Assembly (NCBI GenBank): GCA_038496445.1
Contig: JALMLS010000256.1
Span: 124,001 to 188,000, forward strand
Source: Trichosphaerium sp. ATCC 40318
Taxonomy: Eukaryota; Discosea; Flabellinia; Trichosidae
Direction: 5' to 3'
DNA: 64,000 nucleotides
Shown: positions 43,214 through 55,281 of the stretch, piece after piece
Layout: each line of letters opens with the position of its first letter
How positions within the stretch are numbered: position 1 is the first letter of the stretch
The notes under the pieces: generated by a model
What the model was told of the DNA's origin: nothing
The model's database searches: none
What the model saw: the letters and a program-made list of their open reading frames with translations, nothing else
Translations under genes and position numbers: made by a program

Positions 43214-44900
43214 TTATATACCCTTACCACCAGTCACTTCAAGGCAATGTCCCTAAGAAAAAAATTAGTAGATACTTCTTGATTGATTGCAAGAAAAGGA
43301 AGGTTTGACTTTTACGTACAGTAATATAAGAGGCATATGGAGAAGCCATAAGTAATATACCGCCTGCTGCTTCGTTTACAGCACCTTGTCTCTTGAGTGG
43401 AATATCCATTGTCATGAGGCCCATGTTATCCTTATTGGCTCCTGGAATACCAAGACTGATTTTTTTACCCTCGACTTCAATAAAATTATCTTTTGTTTTG
43501 GCAGCAGTGAGTCGCCTAAAATTAATAAATGACAAGCCGAAACTCAAGCAAAGTCTTTTTTTTTTTTCTTCGTCAATATCCTGAGAATAATTCTTTTGTA
43601 AAATGCCTTGTTTGTTATGTTTTATCATTAAAAGAGGCATATTTGCATACGTTTCGATAAATCCGAAAGCTACAGCGTTACATCTTATGCCGAATGGACC
43701 CCATTCCTTAATAAGAAAATAAGAAAAAGAGGTACTTGTGTATTATTTGAACTATACCTTTGCTACTGTTTTGGTAAGGCCTACTACGCCCAATTTTGCT
43801 GTGGCGTAGTTAGCTTGTCCAAAATTACCATGTAATCCAGAGGTAGAGCTAATCTAAAGAAACACTTGAGCACAAAACAGAATACTTAAGACAAACCAAA
43901 AAAAAAACCATTAAATGACAAAAAAAAAAAACTAACGTTAATAATACAACGTGGTTCTGGTTTGCCATTAGCTTTGATTTCCTTGCGTGCAGCATCTCTC
44001 ATGTATGGAGCAGCTTCACTATAGAGACTATAAATTTCAAAGCGATGACCAGATGAGAAGCAAAAAGGCCGAAACGTAAAAATCTTGTAGCTTCTATGTT
44101 TTTTTTGCTTTTTTTTTCAGGACGTTCTAAGATGGTATAACTGCGCGTACCGGATAAGACGGAATGGTCCTGTACAGTGCACATCAAGCATAGCATTCCA
44201 CTGCTTATCTGACATTTTATGTATGACACCGTCCCAACAGTACCCAGCGTTGTTCACCAAGATGTTTATCTTTCCAAATTTTCTAAAGGGAAATGAGTTT
44301 GATCGATGAAAAGTTTTTCACTTTTTTTTTACAAAAAAGCTCCTATCGTACTCGAATGTTTGTTTCATCAGCGCTTTTGCGAATGCTGGGTCTGTGACGC
44401 TTCCAGGGATCTAATGGTAGGTTATTAGTTGATTTTTAAAGGTTCTGGATTGTATTTGTTGTTTAGCTTTACAAATCTTTTTAAAAACGTACGGAAACAG
44501 CTTTTCCACCATTGCTGTTTATTTCAGCGGCCATTTTGGCTGACTTGGCTAAACAAAAAAATCAGTTAATTTAAATTGCTGGTACGTGTAAGTGGGCATA
44601 GTTGGATGTTGTAGACGCTGGTAAAATGGCACTTACCGGCATCAAGATCGCTTACTACAACAATTGCTCCTTCGTCGGCGAATAGCTTGGCAGTAGCGCC
44701 TCCAATACCTTGGGCTAACAAAGACGTCAATTTACGAAGGGTAAAACAGATTTTCCCGTGATAACCTTACCTGCTCCTGTGACGATAGCCACTTGTCCAT
44801 TGAGTAATCCAGGGCGGGTTACAGCTGTGTGTTGTCTTGTGACTTGAGGCTCTACTGCTGGAGCAATATGACGTGCGAGTAATTGGGCTCTGTGTTGCAT
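43214..44900 (-). CDS. Short-chain dehydrogenase/reductase, FabG-like, probably mitochondrial
   Basis: The Rossmann fold is complete. It has the NADP(H)-binding [20 protein letters not shown], then [16 protein letters not shown] and the catalytic Ser and YATAK ([40 protein letters not shown]). The C-terminal block is [17 protein letters not shown]. The first 35 residues ([20 protein letters not shown]) are rich in Arg and His with almost no acids, like a mitochondrial presequence. FabG enzymes reduce 3-oxoacyl-ACP; similar SDRs act on other 3-ketoacyl or sugar substrates, so the substrate is open. An insertion ([20 protein letters not shown]) lengthens the substrate loop region. About eight introns, the last GTACGT. 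High confidence in the family; moderate in the compartment. Confidence 0.85.
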
Positions 44901-45256
44901 GGTGCTAGTACGTAATGATACAAGAGAATACGGTTGAAAAAGTCAACAGCGAACCACATTTCAATAAATCTACAAAATGATGTCACGCGAATAGCTTACT
45001 CGAAACATTGGCGGAAAGCTATTTATTACCTTGTATGTCTTTTATGTACAATGGCAAATACAACACGTTATGGAAAGCCATGCAACAGCCTGACTTTATT
45101 GGTATTTAGGCAATGTTCTTACACTAATTAAACAGAGTTGTGGAGTAGCTGGGCAACGCTGTAAAGCGGTAAAAACGTGACTGACTTCTATTGTTAGGTT
45201 GTGTTTTTTTAACAGAAGATAAAGGCAAGAAAACAGCTTATTTATTTTTCTGGTGT
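44901..45256. other. Intergenic, 355 bp
   Basis: Spacer between two minus-strand genes, upstream of the SDR gene. The open plus frame at 44934-45131 has no gene-like features. Nothing else seen. Confidence 0.45.
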
Positions 45257-46089
45257 CTATACATCGACAGTTACAAGAGCTGTGAGAGGGTATGCTGGGT
45301 TAAAAAAAGAGCCTTCTGCGAAAATGGTGTACACGTGGTTGGCTTCTAATTCAACAGTGGCCTTTAAAGCAACATCACCAGATAGATGAACTAAAATAAC
45401 AATTTTAGCCTTGTAAGACCGACATCTTTATGTACCTTTAGCCATCAAGTTGTAAGATCCAGGAGCAACATCTATGTACTGGCTGTTATCACCGAAACTT
45501 ATATCGGAGAATAAAGTTGGACCACCAGCTACAACAATGTCTACAGGTGAGGTATCAGGAGATAGATGAATAAAGCGAACTCTAGCTCTGCCCTTTTGAA
45601 TAGAGTAAGACGATTACAAGAAAAAAGGAAGTAGCGTACAGGTTGTACGAAGTGGTTGTCCAGGTAGAAGTAAAACTTTGCTACAGCAAAGTAGCCAGCG
45701 ACGGCAATAGTATAGTTTTGTCCTCCGGCAATTGCAAACCTGAGAAATGGAGTTAGTACACTTCGTAGAACAGTGTGATGATTGCACATACGATTCCTCA
45801 AGTAGTGGTTTATTATTGTTCTCAGCTGTGATAACAATGTCGTCTGAGAAAGAAGCAGGGAGAGATATGTACTTTGAAATTGTCCTTGGTTGGAGTGATA
45901 GCGTCTAAATTAAGAAATGAGAAAGATCACAATTTTAGGATAGTAGCTTACTTTGGTGTATGGATATGTACGGGCGTAAACGTCTACAGATGGAGCATCT
46001 GGTGAGGCATGTGCATACCGAATAGTTGCATTTTCAGCTGTAGCAATAGCAGCGAAAGCAAGGGCGAGAATCAGGACGTATGTGTTCAT
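45257..46089 (-). CDS. Secreted protein with two DUF4397 repeats
   Basis: The signal peptide is MNTYVLILALAFAAIATAEN. The first domain begins ATIRYAHASPDAPSVDVYAR and includes AIAGGQNYTIAVAGYFA. A second copy begins RARVRFIHLSPDTSPVDIVV and includes APGSYNLMAKVHLSGD and NHVYTIFAEGSFFNP, ending ALVTVDV. The (R/I)xxHxSPDxxxVDV start and the YTxxxxG block are the marks of DUF4397, a beta-sandwich domain of secreted bacterial and eukaryotic proteins with no firmly known role. Four or five short introns split it, including GTACAA and GTACAT donors. There is no anchor, so the product is probably released or wall-bound. Family call secure. Confidence 0.82.
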
Positions 46090-47114
46090 GATGTTGTGGT
46101 ATAATAATAATAAAAAAGGTACTCTACCGGAGAAACGTGGTCGGCAGCTTTATCTTACGCAGAAAAGTCTTTAGAAGGTTCTATACATATGAAAGATGCA
46201 GTACTAGTACCAAGCACGAGCTATAGTAAGGCTGCGTTGTTGTGTATCCCAAGCAAATATGGATTTTTCTCGTTTCTTTTTTTTGCCGATACTATTCTCC
46301 TTGAGAACTTGTCGTTTACAAATAAGTATCAATGGTCTGAAAGTATACACGCAAGCAAGCCGCCAGTGTGTCTAACAACAAATATGGAGCTAATATCTAT
46401 ATTTGTTCTTAATTCCGTATTTGTGTCATAAAAGACCAAATTCGAATAGTACAATTCTCAAGACTTTTTTCGTAATGTGTGAGGTAACTTGTTTTTGCTA
46501 GTAAGATCTTAATAAGTCTTTCGGAACATCTCCCTGGATTGTATAATCTTAGTATTTTTGTTGTGGCTACAATCAATTCTCGCAAACAACACCCAAACAG
46601 TTATCCAAAATTGCCTTGAACGTGCAGTTTAAAGTCAAGATTACAAGTTAGATGAACTTCTAGGTTTGATCCAATGAGGTATAAAGCAACGAGACAGGTT
46701 TGGAGGAAGACTTAACGTCTTGGGTGGCTCAAACACCGTAATTCGAAAGAACAGACATAACAAGTTACCGGAAATCTGTTTCAATTTCCTCATTCCTTTT
46801 GCCTCCTAGTATCAATATCTCAAGGCAACTTCAAATCTAGACAAGGAATTGTTTTTAGATTTGCTGTTTGTGACAAGATTCGGATTCATTCGGTTACATT
46901 GCTACACGAACCTCAACACACTTTTAGAACATCTTACTTAAAAGACCTAAACTCCCATACTAATACTTTACTTTAGGAACCCAATGTTACATGCAAATGT
47001 AGCGTTGCCTATAAATTAAAGCCTGAGCAGCTTGATTTTATTAATAGCCTTTGAGTTTATTCGTCCGACTAACTTGTTTTTTTTTCTTCTGTTTACAAAC
47101 AAAGAATGTAGAAT
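46090..47114. other. Intergenic, 1 kb
   Basis: Upstream of the DUF4397 gene. A plus frame near 46670-46950 reads RFGGRLNVLGGSNTVIRKN, then after an in-frame TAG continues to LFVTRFGFIRLH. It could be a decayed coding fragment, but no family is recognised. The 46189-46431 frame is not supported. Confidence 0.3.
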
Positions 47115-47262
47115 TCAAACGGCGCCTTCATTACTGTAATAAGAAGGAACAAACTGTCTGTTTTCGCTCACCTAAAGGAGGAAAAAGTTAATCAAAAAGC
47201 AGAAAAACAACAAATTGGCAATTGCTATTACTGTTACATACCAGTCCACCTACGGTGCTCAT
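47115..47262 (-). CDS. Possible two-exon microprotein (25 aa)
   Basis: ATG at 47262 gives MSTVGGL. A well-formed 70-nt intron (47172-47241, GTATGT donor, CTTTAG acceptor) then joins in phase to VSENRQFVPSYYSNEGAV and TGA. The splice sites are good, but the product is very short and I do not recognise it. It may be a real micropeptide, a 5' upstream frame, or a chance arrangement. No further exon in frame could be found. Confidence 0.3.
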
Positions 47263-47847
47263 CTTGCTTGTGAATGAGTATAAAATCAACTCATTTAAAT
47301 GAAAGTTCCATTTATCTGTAGCATCATAATTCATATGAAGCAAATAACTCTCATCGTACTATGTTCTCATGTAAGTTAAAATAAATCTTGATAAAAACTC
47401 ACCACACTATTCCCACGTGTCTCGCTTTGCTTTTAATACAGGTGCTCAGAATAGGTCTCTTTTGTTCCCTAGTAGCTCTCCAACGCATATGTTCTCTGAT
47501 CCAAACCAATACGCTTAACCCATTCAGCCAATTTAAAAGAACTTATCCCTGAGACATGTGTTAACACTAGAATTCCATTACAAATCGATTACTTAATCAG
47601 AACAACTTTTTAACTCTAGCGAGGTATCGTTCAATGTGATAAATCCAGTTACTACTATGCTGGCTGCGAAATAGAACCACCGAAATTTAATCCATTCTTT
47701 ACGACAGATCGTAACCGCCTATTCAAAGAAAATCATGTCAGTTTGATACAACGAATTAAAGAAACATGAAGAAACTGTTTTTGCATGGAACTTATGCTTC
47801 AATATTGAAAGTATGATTGTTCGTTTGAATTTATATTTGTGAGGCGT
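47263..47847. other. Intergenic, 585 bp
   Basis: Between the possible microprotein start and the 3' end of the six-repeat gene. It contains a CACGTG at about 47415. No frame with gene-like composition was found. Confidence 0.4.
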
Positions 47848-50055
47848 TCATGAGATCAAAGAAGATGAAGGGCTGTAAGAAAACAAAGAAAGAGAAACCA
47901 AACACAAGAGAACGTACCACTGCTTTGATTTCTTTCCAAATAAGTTTAGTCTTTGTCTATCCCAGTCATGCTCTGGGAACGCAATTTTCAAAGCGTCATG
48001 GTAATACCTCAAGAAGCCTCCGCCGCCCATATCACTCAATATCACGTGTGAAACGCGATACCACTGGTCTACGTCTTTCAAAAAAAGTTTATCTTTTAAT
48101 TGTTCAATGAACTTTAGCTGATTCTGTGGATCTTTCCAAGCTATTTGAACCTCTGCCCGTTTACTTTTCCATACGTATTGAGGGTAAATAGCCCTCAAAC
48201 ACTTTAGTACTGAACCAGAATACCTGCAGAGGTGTCAGTTGATGGAAAGAAATATCTGTTTTTTTTAACACGTACACATTTATCAGACCTCCACCTCCTT
48301 TAGCCCGTACTGTTTCAACTGTTGCTTTATTCCAATCGTTGATGACTTTAATACCTAGTTCTTTACCCACATCATCCATAGCTAACTTTTGGTTATCAAA
48401 ATCTTCCCAGAAGCCAAGAGGTGACAGTCTAATGGTTACTTAGGGTTTTATTTCTTAAAACGTGGTTACTGCATACGTAAATCTCCAAGGTCTCCATTCA
48501 TGTTTATAAACTGCAGTTAAAACATGTATCATTGAGTGTCCATAACTAAAAATGTTTCAAGTAAGCATCGATAAGCAAACACAGAATCTTTGATCAAAAC
48601 GGAAAAAAACACGAAATGAAAATAAATTCGTTCATCACGTGATTGTACAACAGGTTTCCCTCACTGGTTTTTGTATAAATATAAATATGGCTTAGGTATT
48701 ACATAACTAAATATAAAAAAGGAGCAAAAGGGCGTTAAAGAGCGAGCAAAACGATCAAAATTTTGTGACAAACAACACGTCTAAGATCTAAAGACGTACA
48801 CGTGAATGATACCACCACCGCCACATTTTACAAATTCATCCATTGTGATATTATACCAATCATCTAATGTTTTAACACCAGCTGTTCGACCAATATGATC
48901 AACTGCACGTTGCTGATTCTTGAATTTCGACCAAAAACCTGTTGGCGAAAGCCTGAAAACAAAATCATAAACAAACAATCGAAAAAAACACAACTTGTTT
49001 GGTGCCATCTAAACTAATTCGCTTACATAAATTTCCATGGATTCCATTCATAATTAGGATATAGAGTTCCGAGGCATTCTGAAAGAGAGTTGTTGAACCT
49101 TGGTAATGAGATGAGCAAAGAAGAGGACAACTTTTAAACGAAAAAAAAAAGAAGAAAGAATCTCGCTTACAAAGTCATTAGTCCTCCACCATCATGGTCT
49201 CTTATTTTGTTTATAGTAACACTATACCAATCTTCTAAGAGCTTTATATTCATAGATTTTCCAATATCATCAATAGCTTTTACTTTACTACCGTCTTTAT
49301 CCCAAAATCCTTTCGGTGCTAAACTAACAAAATTGTTTAACAAACAAGAACTTGCAACACTGTTGCTTGGTAAAAAGAAGTATAAAATTTTACTTCATTA
49401 TGTATTGTACACGTACACATGCTTCCAAGGGCTCCAACTATGGTTTGGATATAAAGACTGCAAGCAAAGTGACAAACAGTTATTGTAGCTTAAAACATTT
49501 TTTTTGTTAGTTCTTTTTTAAGTTGCATTGTCTTGTACAAATACTCACCACTGTAACAAACCACCTGCACCATTTTTTCTTAATTCAGGCAACGTCACTT
49601 CATACCATCCGTCAAGATCTTTTACATTAAGTTTTTTACTTATATGGTTGAGAGCATGTCTCTTGTTATTATCGTTTGTCCAGAATCCCATTGGCGCTAT
49701 CCTAGAGCACGTGATGAGTTTCTTATTTACTAAAAAAGTTCTGTACTTGAACTTTCCGGGCTTCCACTGCCACTTTGGGTACAACTCGCGCAAGCATTCT
49801 TGAATAGAACCGCCATACCTGTAAAACGATTAAAAAGCGATTGAGGACGCTTAAAAGAGTGTAAAAGGCTGTTTTTTTGATGTATTTATCGCAATTGTAC
49901 GTGTTTAGTAATGTTTTTCCTCCATTCTTTAATAGAACGTCAGTTGTCAACCCATGAAGTCCATCGAGCGTAGTTGCGTTGATTTTCGCGGCCAGCTCTT
50001 CAATAAACAGTATTTGATTAGATTTCTTGACCCAATAACCCCAACGCCTTGCCAT
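47848..50055 (-). CDS. Protein with six copies of a GFW-DWY-GGGGL-LYPxxxW module
   Basis: ATG at 50055 (MARRWGYWVKKSNQILFIEE). Six modules of about 80-85 residues can be read. Each has the pattern (P-x-G-F-W)...(N/D-W-Y or variant)...(GGGGLL)...(Y-x-x-S-L-x-x-C-L)...(LYP-x-x-x-W-x-P-W-K-F). Examples are PTGFWSKFKNQQRAVDHIGR, DDWYNITMDEFVKCGGGG, FNNSLSECLGTLYPNYEW and YSGSVLKCLRAIYPQYVW. Five of the six modules are interrupted by an intron at the same place, just after GGGGL(I/L). Another intron lies after the W-x-P-W-(K/R)-F block. The gene therefore grew by duplication of an exon pair. The sixth module, nearest the C-terminus, has lost the internal intron. Comparable tryptophan-rich modules occur in algal and oomycete proteins as I remember them, but I cannot name a family. 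No signal peptide; function unknown. Confidence 0.7.
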
Positions 50056-50425
50056 GGAGCAATAAAGCCTTATTTGTGTAGTTTAACGGCAAGTAAGACT
50101 GCTATTGACTAATAGACAGAGGTTTAGCTCATTTGACCGACAACGCACTTGTTGGCATTATTTTTATGTTTGTCACATCTGAGGAACACGAACAAAGACT
50201 GCTGAAACTCATGACAAAAGAAAGTGTTCACTGAATGTTCTGTCAGAAAAGTAAGCCTGTGCCAGCTTATAACAAATGAACAAGTGTATTTGTTAGCGGG
50301 TAAAGTACGTAAGATATAATCGAGTCGCGAGATAGGTACGTCCACGTGTTTTTTAATTTATTTGACTTTTACTTATTGAACCGGATTAAGCGCCAAGGCT
50401 GTTCCCTACCGCATATTTTAACTAA
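50056..50425. other. Divergent intergenic region, 370 bp
   Basis: Between the six-repeat gene and the F-box/LRR gene. It contains a CACGTG at about 50344, roughly 80 bp upstream of the F-box/LRR start. The open minus frame here is not supported. Confidence 0.45.
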
Positions 50426-52363
50426 ATGAGTAATGTACACAACGCTCCTAATACAAAGGTGACGATGAACCTCTTTACACTCCCTAATGAGATTTTGGCC
50501 GCCATTCTCTGTTTTACTACCACAACACGTTATTCAGCGGCTCAGAGCTGTCGCAGACTTGCTACCATTGTTCGTGATGTTATTGGGTACTACAGCGCAA
50601 CGTTAAAGACAATAGATGATGTAAAGGCTTTCGCAAAGTATACGGGCGCACTACAACACACCAAAGTAAAAGTACTCAAATCAGTGCCCAGCGAAGGCAT
50701 AAAACTGCTTAAAGGCGTTCGTACTGTTAATCTCAAGTATACCAACGTAACAGACGAAGCACTATTGTCACTAGCAGGCGTACATACAATCAACCTAACG
50801 AGAACTCCGATAACAGACAAAGGTACATTCAAACTAAACACGTGGACAGTCAAGTATCAAACACCCTCAGTTTGTTAGAACCAGTTTGATAGTAACGTTC
50901 TGAGTATTCCAAGAACAATCAATTTTTTTTCAGTAACGCACGTTTTTTAAACAGCTTATCACGTGTTAGGTTTAAAAGCACTAAAAGGTGTTCACACAAT
51001 CAGTCTGGAAGGAGTTGAAAGAATTACAGATGAAGGTATAAAAGCGCTTAAAGGCGCTCATAGTATCAACCTCAGATGTACCAACGCAACAGATAGTTCA
51101 ATAAAAGTATTCTCTGGGATTCACACTATTGATGTTGGTCGTACTAGAGTAACAGATGAAGGCCTCAAAGCACTCAAGGGCGTTCATACTATAGCCCTTT
51201 CTAACGCAGAGGAAGTTACAGATGAAGGCCTGAAAGCACTTGCTGGTGTTCACACCATAGATCTTAAATACTGTCACTGTACAATTGATGGTATTAAAGC
51301 GCTTAACGGCGTTCACACGATTAAGCTTGCTGGAGTGGTTACAGATGAGATGCTCATGGTTTTGGCAGGTGTTCATACAATTGACCTTAAGTTCTGTATT
51401 CGATTTACAAATAAAGGAATTATGGCGCTGGCAGGGGTTCATACAATTAATCTTGAAAGAAGTGGAGTTACAGATGAGGGTGTGATACCGCTTGCAGGTG
51501 TTCATTCAATTAACCTTAATAAAACTAAGGTTACAAACAAAGGAGTTAAAGCGCTTGCAGGCGTTCATACAATTAAGCTAGCTGGAATTCCAGTAACAGA
51601 TGAAGGTCTGAAAGCGCTTTCAGGCGTTCATACGATTCAGCTTGGCACGGCCATGGAATTTACAGTTGAAGGCATGAAACCTTTAGCAGGTGTTCATACT
51701 ATAAGCCTTCGAGCATGTGTTATTCCAGAAGAGGGTGTTATGGCGCTTGCTGGTGTACACCACATCAATCTTTGGAAGTCAAATATTACAAATACAGGTC
51801 TCAAAGCTCTTGCTGGCGTTCACACAATTTATCTTGGTAGCACAAAAGTTACAGATGAAGGAGTCAAGGCACTTGCTGGTGTTCACACAATTTATCTTCG
51901 GAATACGAGAGTAACTGATGAAGGTGTCAAAGCGCTTGCTGGAGTCCATTTTATTGATCTTGGGTACACTACAGTTACAGATGAAACATTAAAAGCACTT
52001 GCAGGTGTTCATACTATTAAGATTGATCATTCTTCATATATAACTGATGAAGGTGTAAAAGCGCTGAGTGGTGTTCATACGATTGATCTTCAAGAAACTG
52101 GTGTTACAGATGAAGGTGTAAAAGCACTTGGAGGTGTTCACACTATCAATCTACAGGGCACTAAAGTTACAGATGAAGGTGTAAAAGCACTTAGTGGTGT
52201 TCATGATATTTCTCTCAGGTTTACGAAAGTTACAGATGACTGTCTTAGTGCACTAGCAGGTGTACACACTATTAAACTCGGAGGAGCAAAAGTGACTGAT
52301 GAAGGTATAGCAGCTCTTCGGCGGGCTGGTGCATTTTATGTAACGTACAATGTCTGTCACTAG
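50426..52363 (+). CDS. F-box protein with about 20 leucine-rich-like repeats
   Basis: The N-terminal F-box is MNLFTLPNEILAAILCF ... SAAQSCRRLATIVRD (LPxEIL plus C-x-x-L). A linker precedes a long array of about 22-23-residue repeats with the core AGVHTIxLxxTKVTDEGVKAL (examples LAGVHTIYLGSTKVTDEG, LKGVHTISLEGVERITDEG). One 147-nt intron (about 50821-50967) separates the F-box exon from the rest; its acceptor region contains a CACGTG. The array resembles the FNIP/LRR-type repeats of amoeba and giant-virus F-box proteins. F-box proteins recruit substrates to SCF ubiquitin ligases, so the array is the likely substrate-binding surface (inference). The repeats are so regular that the array must have expanded recently. 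The total is about 595 aa. The start at 50426 or 50465 is uncertain. Confidence 0.83.
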
Positions 52364-52773
52364 CGCAATAATGGAAGAAGGTAGAGGGAGTCAGTATAGC
52401 AGATTAATTAAGCATCTTAGTAATGAACATAACTGTGAACAGTTGTAACAATAATAAACGTGGCCCTACGTAGTTATCTCCGTTTGTTTTGTGAGCACTT
52501 CTACTTAACCACAAAAGAATTGTGTAATACCACCTAGTGCTGTCAATGAAGTAGGTTCTTTTGTGGTTAAGTAGAAATGAGCTCACTTTTGCAGCCGGCT
52601 AGTCAGTAATGTTGGTCTTGTTTCCCATGTGTTACGTAAGTGACCACAAGATGATCAACAAGTCTGTAACAAACTTCAAAGAAGCCTCAAGCTATATACC
52701 GGTATTTTAGACAGTTGGAAAGTGGTTTTTATTGAAAACATCAAATGACATTGACTTAAAATAATAACACTAC
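52364..52773. other. Convergent intergenic region with hairpin
   Basis: Between the F-box/LRR stop and the esterase-like stop. It holds the inverted repeat listed separately. Otherwise AT-rich without frames. Confidence 0.5.
52491..52586. repeat. Strong inverted repeat (hairpin) between convergent genes
   Basis: The left arm (52491-52519) and right arm (52556-52586) pair over about 29 bp. They start GTGAGC/GCTCAC on the outside, have one small bulge, and share a perfect 21-bp inner stem (core CTACTTAACCACAAAAGAA). The loop is 36 nt. TTTT flanks both sides. It lies 127 bp after one stop and about 190 bp before the other. It could be a small foldback transposon remnant or a bidirectional 3'-end structure. 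Confidence 0.75.
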
Positions 52774-55011
52774 CTAACGCAAGCTATCTATGTAGACCCA
52801 CTCCATAGCTCGTGCAGGTGATAATAATTTACAACAGTGAAAGTTTGCTGATATAGGTAGCCAATAAGACGAAGAAGTCTTAAAAACAGGTGACATAATC
52901 TTAGTAACATGACTAGTCTTATCAGCATGATACTTCATATCGGCAAACATCCACAAAGGGAAAACGCTGAAGTGCTCTACAAAATAGAATTAGCGTATTG
53001 GTTGAGTAAAAGGCTATACGATACTAGTACAAGCGAAAGAGAGCCTTCTCAATACAAAGCGTTTGGAGAGGTCGAGAAAATGTTTTGGTTTTGTGATTAA
53101 GTACCATCTGCTGAGAATGTTAAGCTAGCTCCTTTCTTTTGAAATCGTGATCTTGTACTTGCTCCACTGTTTTTAATTGCCCATTGATATGCTTTAGCAT
53201 TCATCTGAGCACAACGTGAGGGCCCGTCTGTTGCATTAAAGTTTACATTAGTCTTTCCAGTAGCTTCGTAAATGCGTTGGCGTGTAACAAATTTTACACG
53301 CATTTCAAAAGCAGATGCTGGTGAGAATCCTGTGTATACTTGATTGACCTCTTTATAAACTGCCTGGGATACAGAGTATACCTTCATTTTACAAGGTCTA
53401 GTTGACCCATTGCAGCTATTATCTGCAATATGAGGAAGGTAATCAACTACAAAGACAATCAGGAGGACGAAATTATAAGAAGAAAAAAACAAGAAAAGAA
53501 AGAAAAGCTCGTCATCTCGTGCAGGTTGAAGTAAAATGGCGTTCTGCTAAGCCTCATAATAACAAATAATACGAACCTGGTAATACTTGATACATTGGAT
53601 GGAATCCATCAATAGCATCAATATTAATTTGTGGATCTGTGGACATGCTGCCAGCCAAATAATTTTGGCCAAATACGGACCATGGAGAGCTTGCCACGCA
53701 TGGCTTTTTATTCTTTACGTCATAACATACTGGTTTAAAGTAATAATAACCTTCTTGTTTAAACGCTTCTATAAGAGGAGCGAAGAATGCACCTGAAAGG
53801 GAGAAAAGTCAGCAAAAAGAAATCACAAAAACTGCCATCAAAAAGGGTCCGATCTACAAAAAGATTGAGGCGTACCTGTGGTGAAAACAGCTTTTTTAAT
53901 ACGTGTTTGAGCATTCTTAGCATCAGGTCCTTTAATACATACTTGAATCCAGTCGTTTACAAGCTTTGTTATTGCAAGAAACGCTTCTGTTTGGTTTATC
54001 TCTGCTTTAAGGTCATTCTCTCCTACGAACGGTGAAGGTTGTCCAGTAGCATATAGACGATGGTTCATTCCCTTAATCATCTATAAAAAGGTAAATAATG
54101 AGAAAAGAAAGAAGAAATCCAAAACAAAAAAAAAACAGAAAAAATTGCTAGTCATATCGAAATGACCGTTAAACAAGCGTACAGTAACTGGGAATATATC
54201 TGCAGTAGCAGAAGGATTAGCGCTTATCTGGTGGTAATATGCTTCCATCACTCTAGTGATACGGTTTACACCATCAAGCTCTGTTGAAGTCGTTAAGCAA
54301 AGAATAAAAAAAAAAAAAAAAAACCGGCATGCTTCAGCTTGAAGCTAGTGCCATTGGTTTGTACCTCCACCAATAGTTAGCGTTGGCACAGGGTAACGAA
54401 CACCGACTTTATCTTCGTTTCTGTATTCTCTGCTCAAAACTGAACCAAAAAGAAGTAATCCAGTTGCTTGTGGTTTGTATTCCTTTATCCATTCAGCTAG
54501 GATTGGGCCAGCATCAGAGTGAGCTGCGAATAGAATATTATTCGTGGTCATGCCGAGTTTGTTCATTTTAGTAAGCGTATGGGTAACTGCGTCGCCTAGC
54601 GACGATGCACTAGGAAACTAAATGATGCGTAAACGAAAAGTGTATTTACTATTCGTTGTTGTACCAATTCAAAGTCAGAAGGTATTCCAATCCATAGTTG
54701 ACCATTAAATGCTTGTTGGATGGCTTTCCCGAGTTGTAAATAATTTGTATTTGGTACAAATACACCTTTGAGCGTCAGTGAGCGAAAGGAAAGTTGACAG
54801 CTTTGGTTTCGTTGTTTTTTTTGACGTTTTGTTGGCCCAGTTTTTTTTTGGTACGTTAAACGTTGGTTTACATACCTGGTACGATTATAAGCGCACTAGT
54901 TGGTCCTGAAGTTTGTTGTGGCTCCAATACAAGTGGTGACCCTGGTTTTCCCTTAGTAGCCACGACACATAACGCACAGAGTGCGTAACAGCAGACTAGG
55001 AGTAACCGCAT
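52774..55011 (-). CDS. Secreted esterase/lipase-like alpha/beta hydrolase
   Basis: The signal peptide is MRLLLVCCYALCALCVVATK (ATG at 55011). The hydrolase part has PTSALIIVPG, NYLQLGKAIQQAF and LWIGIPSDF. The elbow-like motif is NNILFAAHSDAGPILAEWIK (H-S-D-A-G, close to the G-x-S-x-G nucleophile elbow with the first Gly replaced by Ala). LLLFGSVLSREYRN, PVPTLTIGGELDGVNRITR and NGHFDMMIKGMNHRLYATG supply the likely acid and the H-x-D or histidine region. The C-terminal half (NDWIQVCIKGPDAKNAQTRI, CNGSTRPCKMKVYSVSQAVY) has several Cys pairs and N-glycosylation sequons, ending AMEWVYIDSLR. It is a family-level assignment; lipase versus other esterase is not decided. Nine or so introns split it, one with a run of about 19 A. 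No anchor, so it is secreted. Confidence 0.7.
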
Positions 55012-55281
55012 CGGAAATTGTTCAAGACTGCTTTTTTAAGGCACACAATCTTAATCAAAGCACTACCACCGCCTTGGCCATTCCTATGTGCCCCAAAAAT
55101 CTCCAAGCGAACTACAGCAAACTACCGGCTAGTACAACTAAACATTACCAAAACGCGCGAAGAGAAACTACAATGTATCTCACTGAATGCGTATAGCGCT
55201 AACTCCCGATGTTATCGGTTTGGAGTTTATGTTTAGTAAAGTTTTCAAATAGTTTTCATTTTTTGTAACAATTCAAACGGA

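Noticed and set aside
46670-46950. Possible retroelement-like remnant
   Set aside because: Frame broken by stops and no diagnostic motif; listed only as intergenic content.
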